Below, one piece after another: positions 5,725-5,821 of a stretch of DNA of 5,821 nt (within the stretch, counting starts at the first letter, position 1; each line of letters starts with the position of its first letter). A model generated the notes under the pieces. It was given only the letters and a program-made list of their open reading frames with translations. It made no database searches and had not been told where the DNA came from. Source of the stretch: an uncultured Ignavibacteria bacterium (GTDB lineage: Bacteria > Bacteroidota > Ignavibacteria > Ignavibacteriales > Melioribacteraceae); assembly GCA_937930275.1 (NCBI GenBank), contig CALGLM010000407.1, positions 1 to 5,821 of the forward strand, given 5' to 3'. The translations under genes were made by a program, and so were the position numbers.

Positions 5725-5821
5725 TTGTACGTTCCACAAAAAATATTTTTTACTAAGGGAGTCGGAGTTCATAAAGAATATTTGGCTTCATTTGAATCTG
5801 CTTTAAGAGATGCTCACATTG
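5725..5821 (+). CDS. pdaD: Pyruvoyl-dependent arginine decarboxylase, 5' part only
   Basis: Thirty-two codons remain before the right edge. They begin [16 protein letters not shown] and continue [13 protein letters not shown], matching the well conserved N-terminus of pyruvoyl-dependent arginine decarboxylases (the 'P-x-x-x-F-x-T-K-G-x-G-x-H-x-x-x-L-x-S-F-E-x-A-L-R-D-A' pattern). These enzymes convert arginine to agmatine and CO2, the first step toward putrescine and spermidine, and make their own pyruvoyl group by self-cleavage at an internal serine, which here would lie outside the window. They are known from archaea, chlamydiae (AaxB) and several FCB-group bacteria. The start is TTG with AGGAGG 7 nt upstream. 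The gene lies 18 nt after tyrS and is likely in the same operon. Catalytic residues cannot be checked; a biosynthetic rather than acid-resistance role is inferred from the housekeeping neighbours. Confidence 0.85.
   Translation, partial: MYVPQKIFFTKGVGVHKEYLASFESALRDAHI

Overview
This is an AT-rich (not computed, roughly two-thirds AT or more) bacterial window with eight protein-coding genes in two opposed blocks. Genes on the minus strand fill about 1-3823, plus-strand genes fill 4005 to the right edge, and a very AT-rich divergent spacer lies between them. Both edge genes are cut. I saw no rRNA, tRNA, CRISPR array or transposase.

The organism is probably an anaerobic or fermentative member of the Fibrobacterota-Chlorobiota-Bacteroidota assemblage, perhaps on the Ignavibacteria/Chlorobi side. 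Reasons are the low GC, the Bacteroidota-like lipoprotein and secreted protein, a NuoE/NuoF pair of the HndA/HndC (HydC/HydB) type, and a pyruvoyl-dependent arginine decarboxylase rather than the usual PLP enzyme. This placement is inference from gene content and is low confidence.

Layout. (1) 1-1101, minus: a NuoE-like [2Fe-2S] subunit, then a NuoF-like flavoprotein that continues off the left edge. The two overlap by one base (TAATG). The NuoF-like protein starts with an unusual Cys/His-rich segment followed by an HndB-like [2Fe-2S] domain. The pair would pass electrons between NAD(P)H and an Fe-S partner, such as an FeFe-hydrogenase or formate dehydrogenase, probably encoded further left. 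(2) 1102-1236: spacer holding a 14-bp hairpin that should terminate the upstream operon, and a candidate promoter for the NuoE-like gene. (3) 1237-3823, minus: a compact three-gene unit in transcription order of a small lipoprotein, an SLC45/GPH-type MFS transporter (probably for a sugar) and a secreted protein with a PPC-like beta-sandwich. The spacing is 20 nt, then a one-base overlap. It looks like an envelope/uptake cassette whose two flanking proteins I cannot assign. (4) 3824-4004: divergent spacer. (5) 4005-5821, plus: smpB, type-2 tyrS and the start of a pyruvoyl-dependent arginine decarboxylase gene, close-packed as one operon joining ribosome rescue, tRNA charging and polyamine synthesis.

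Seven of the eight genes have a recognisable Shine-Dalgarno sequence; smpB does not. tyrS and the decarboxylase both use TTG starts. Most of the window is ordinary. The best leads are the Cys/His-rich leader of the NuoF-like protein and the three-gene envelope cassette.
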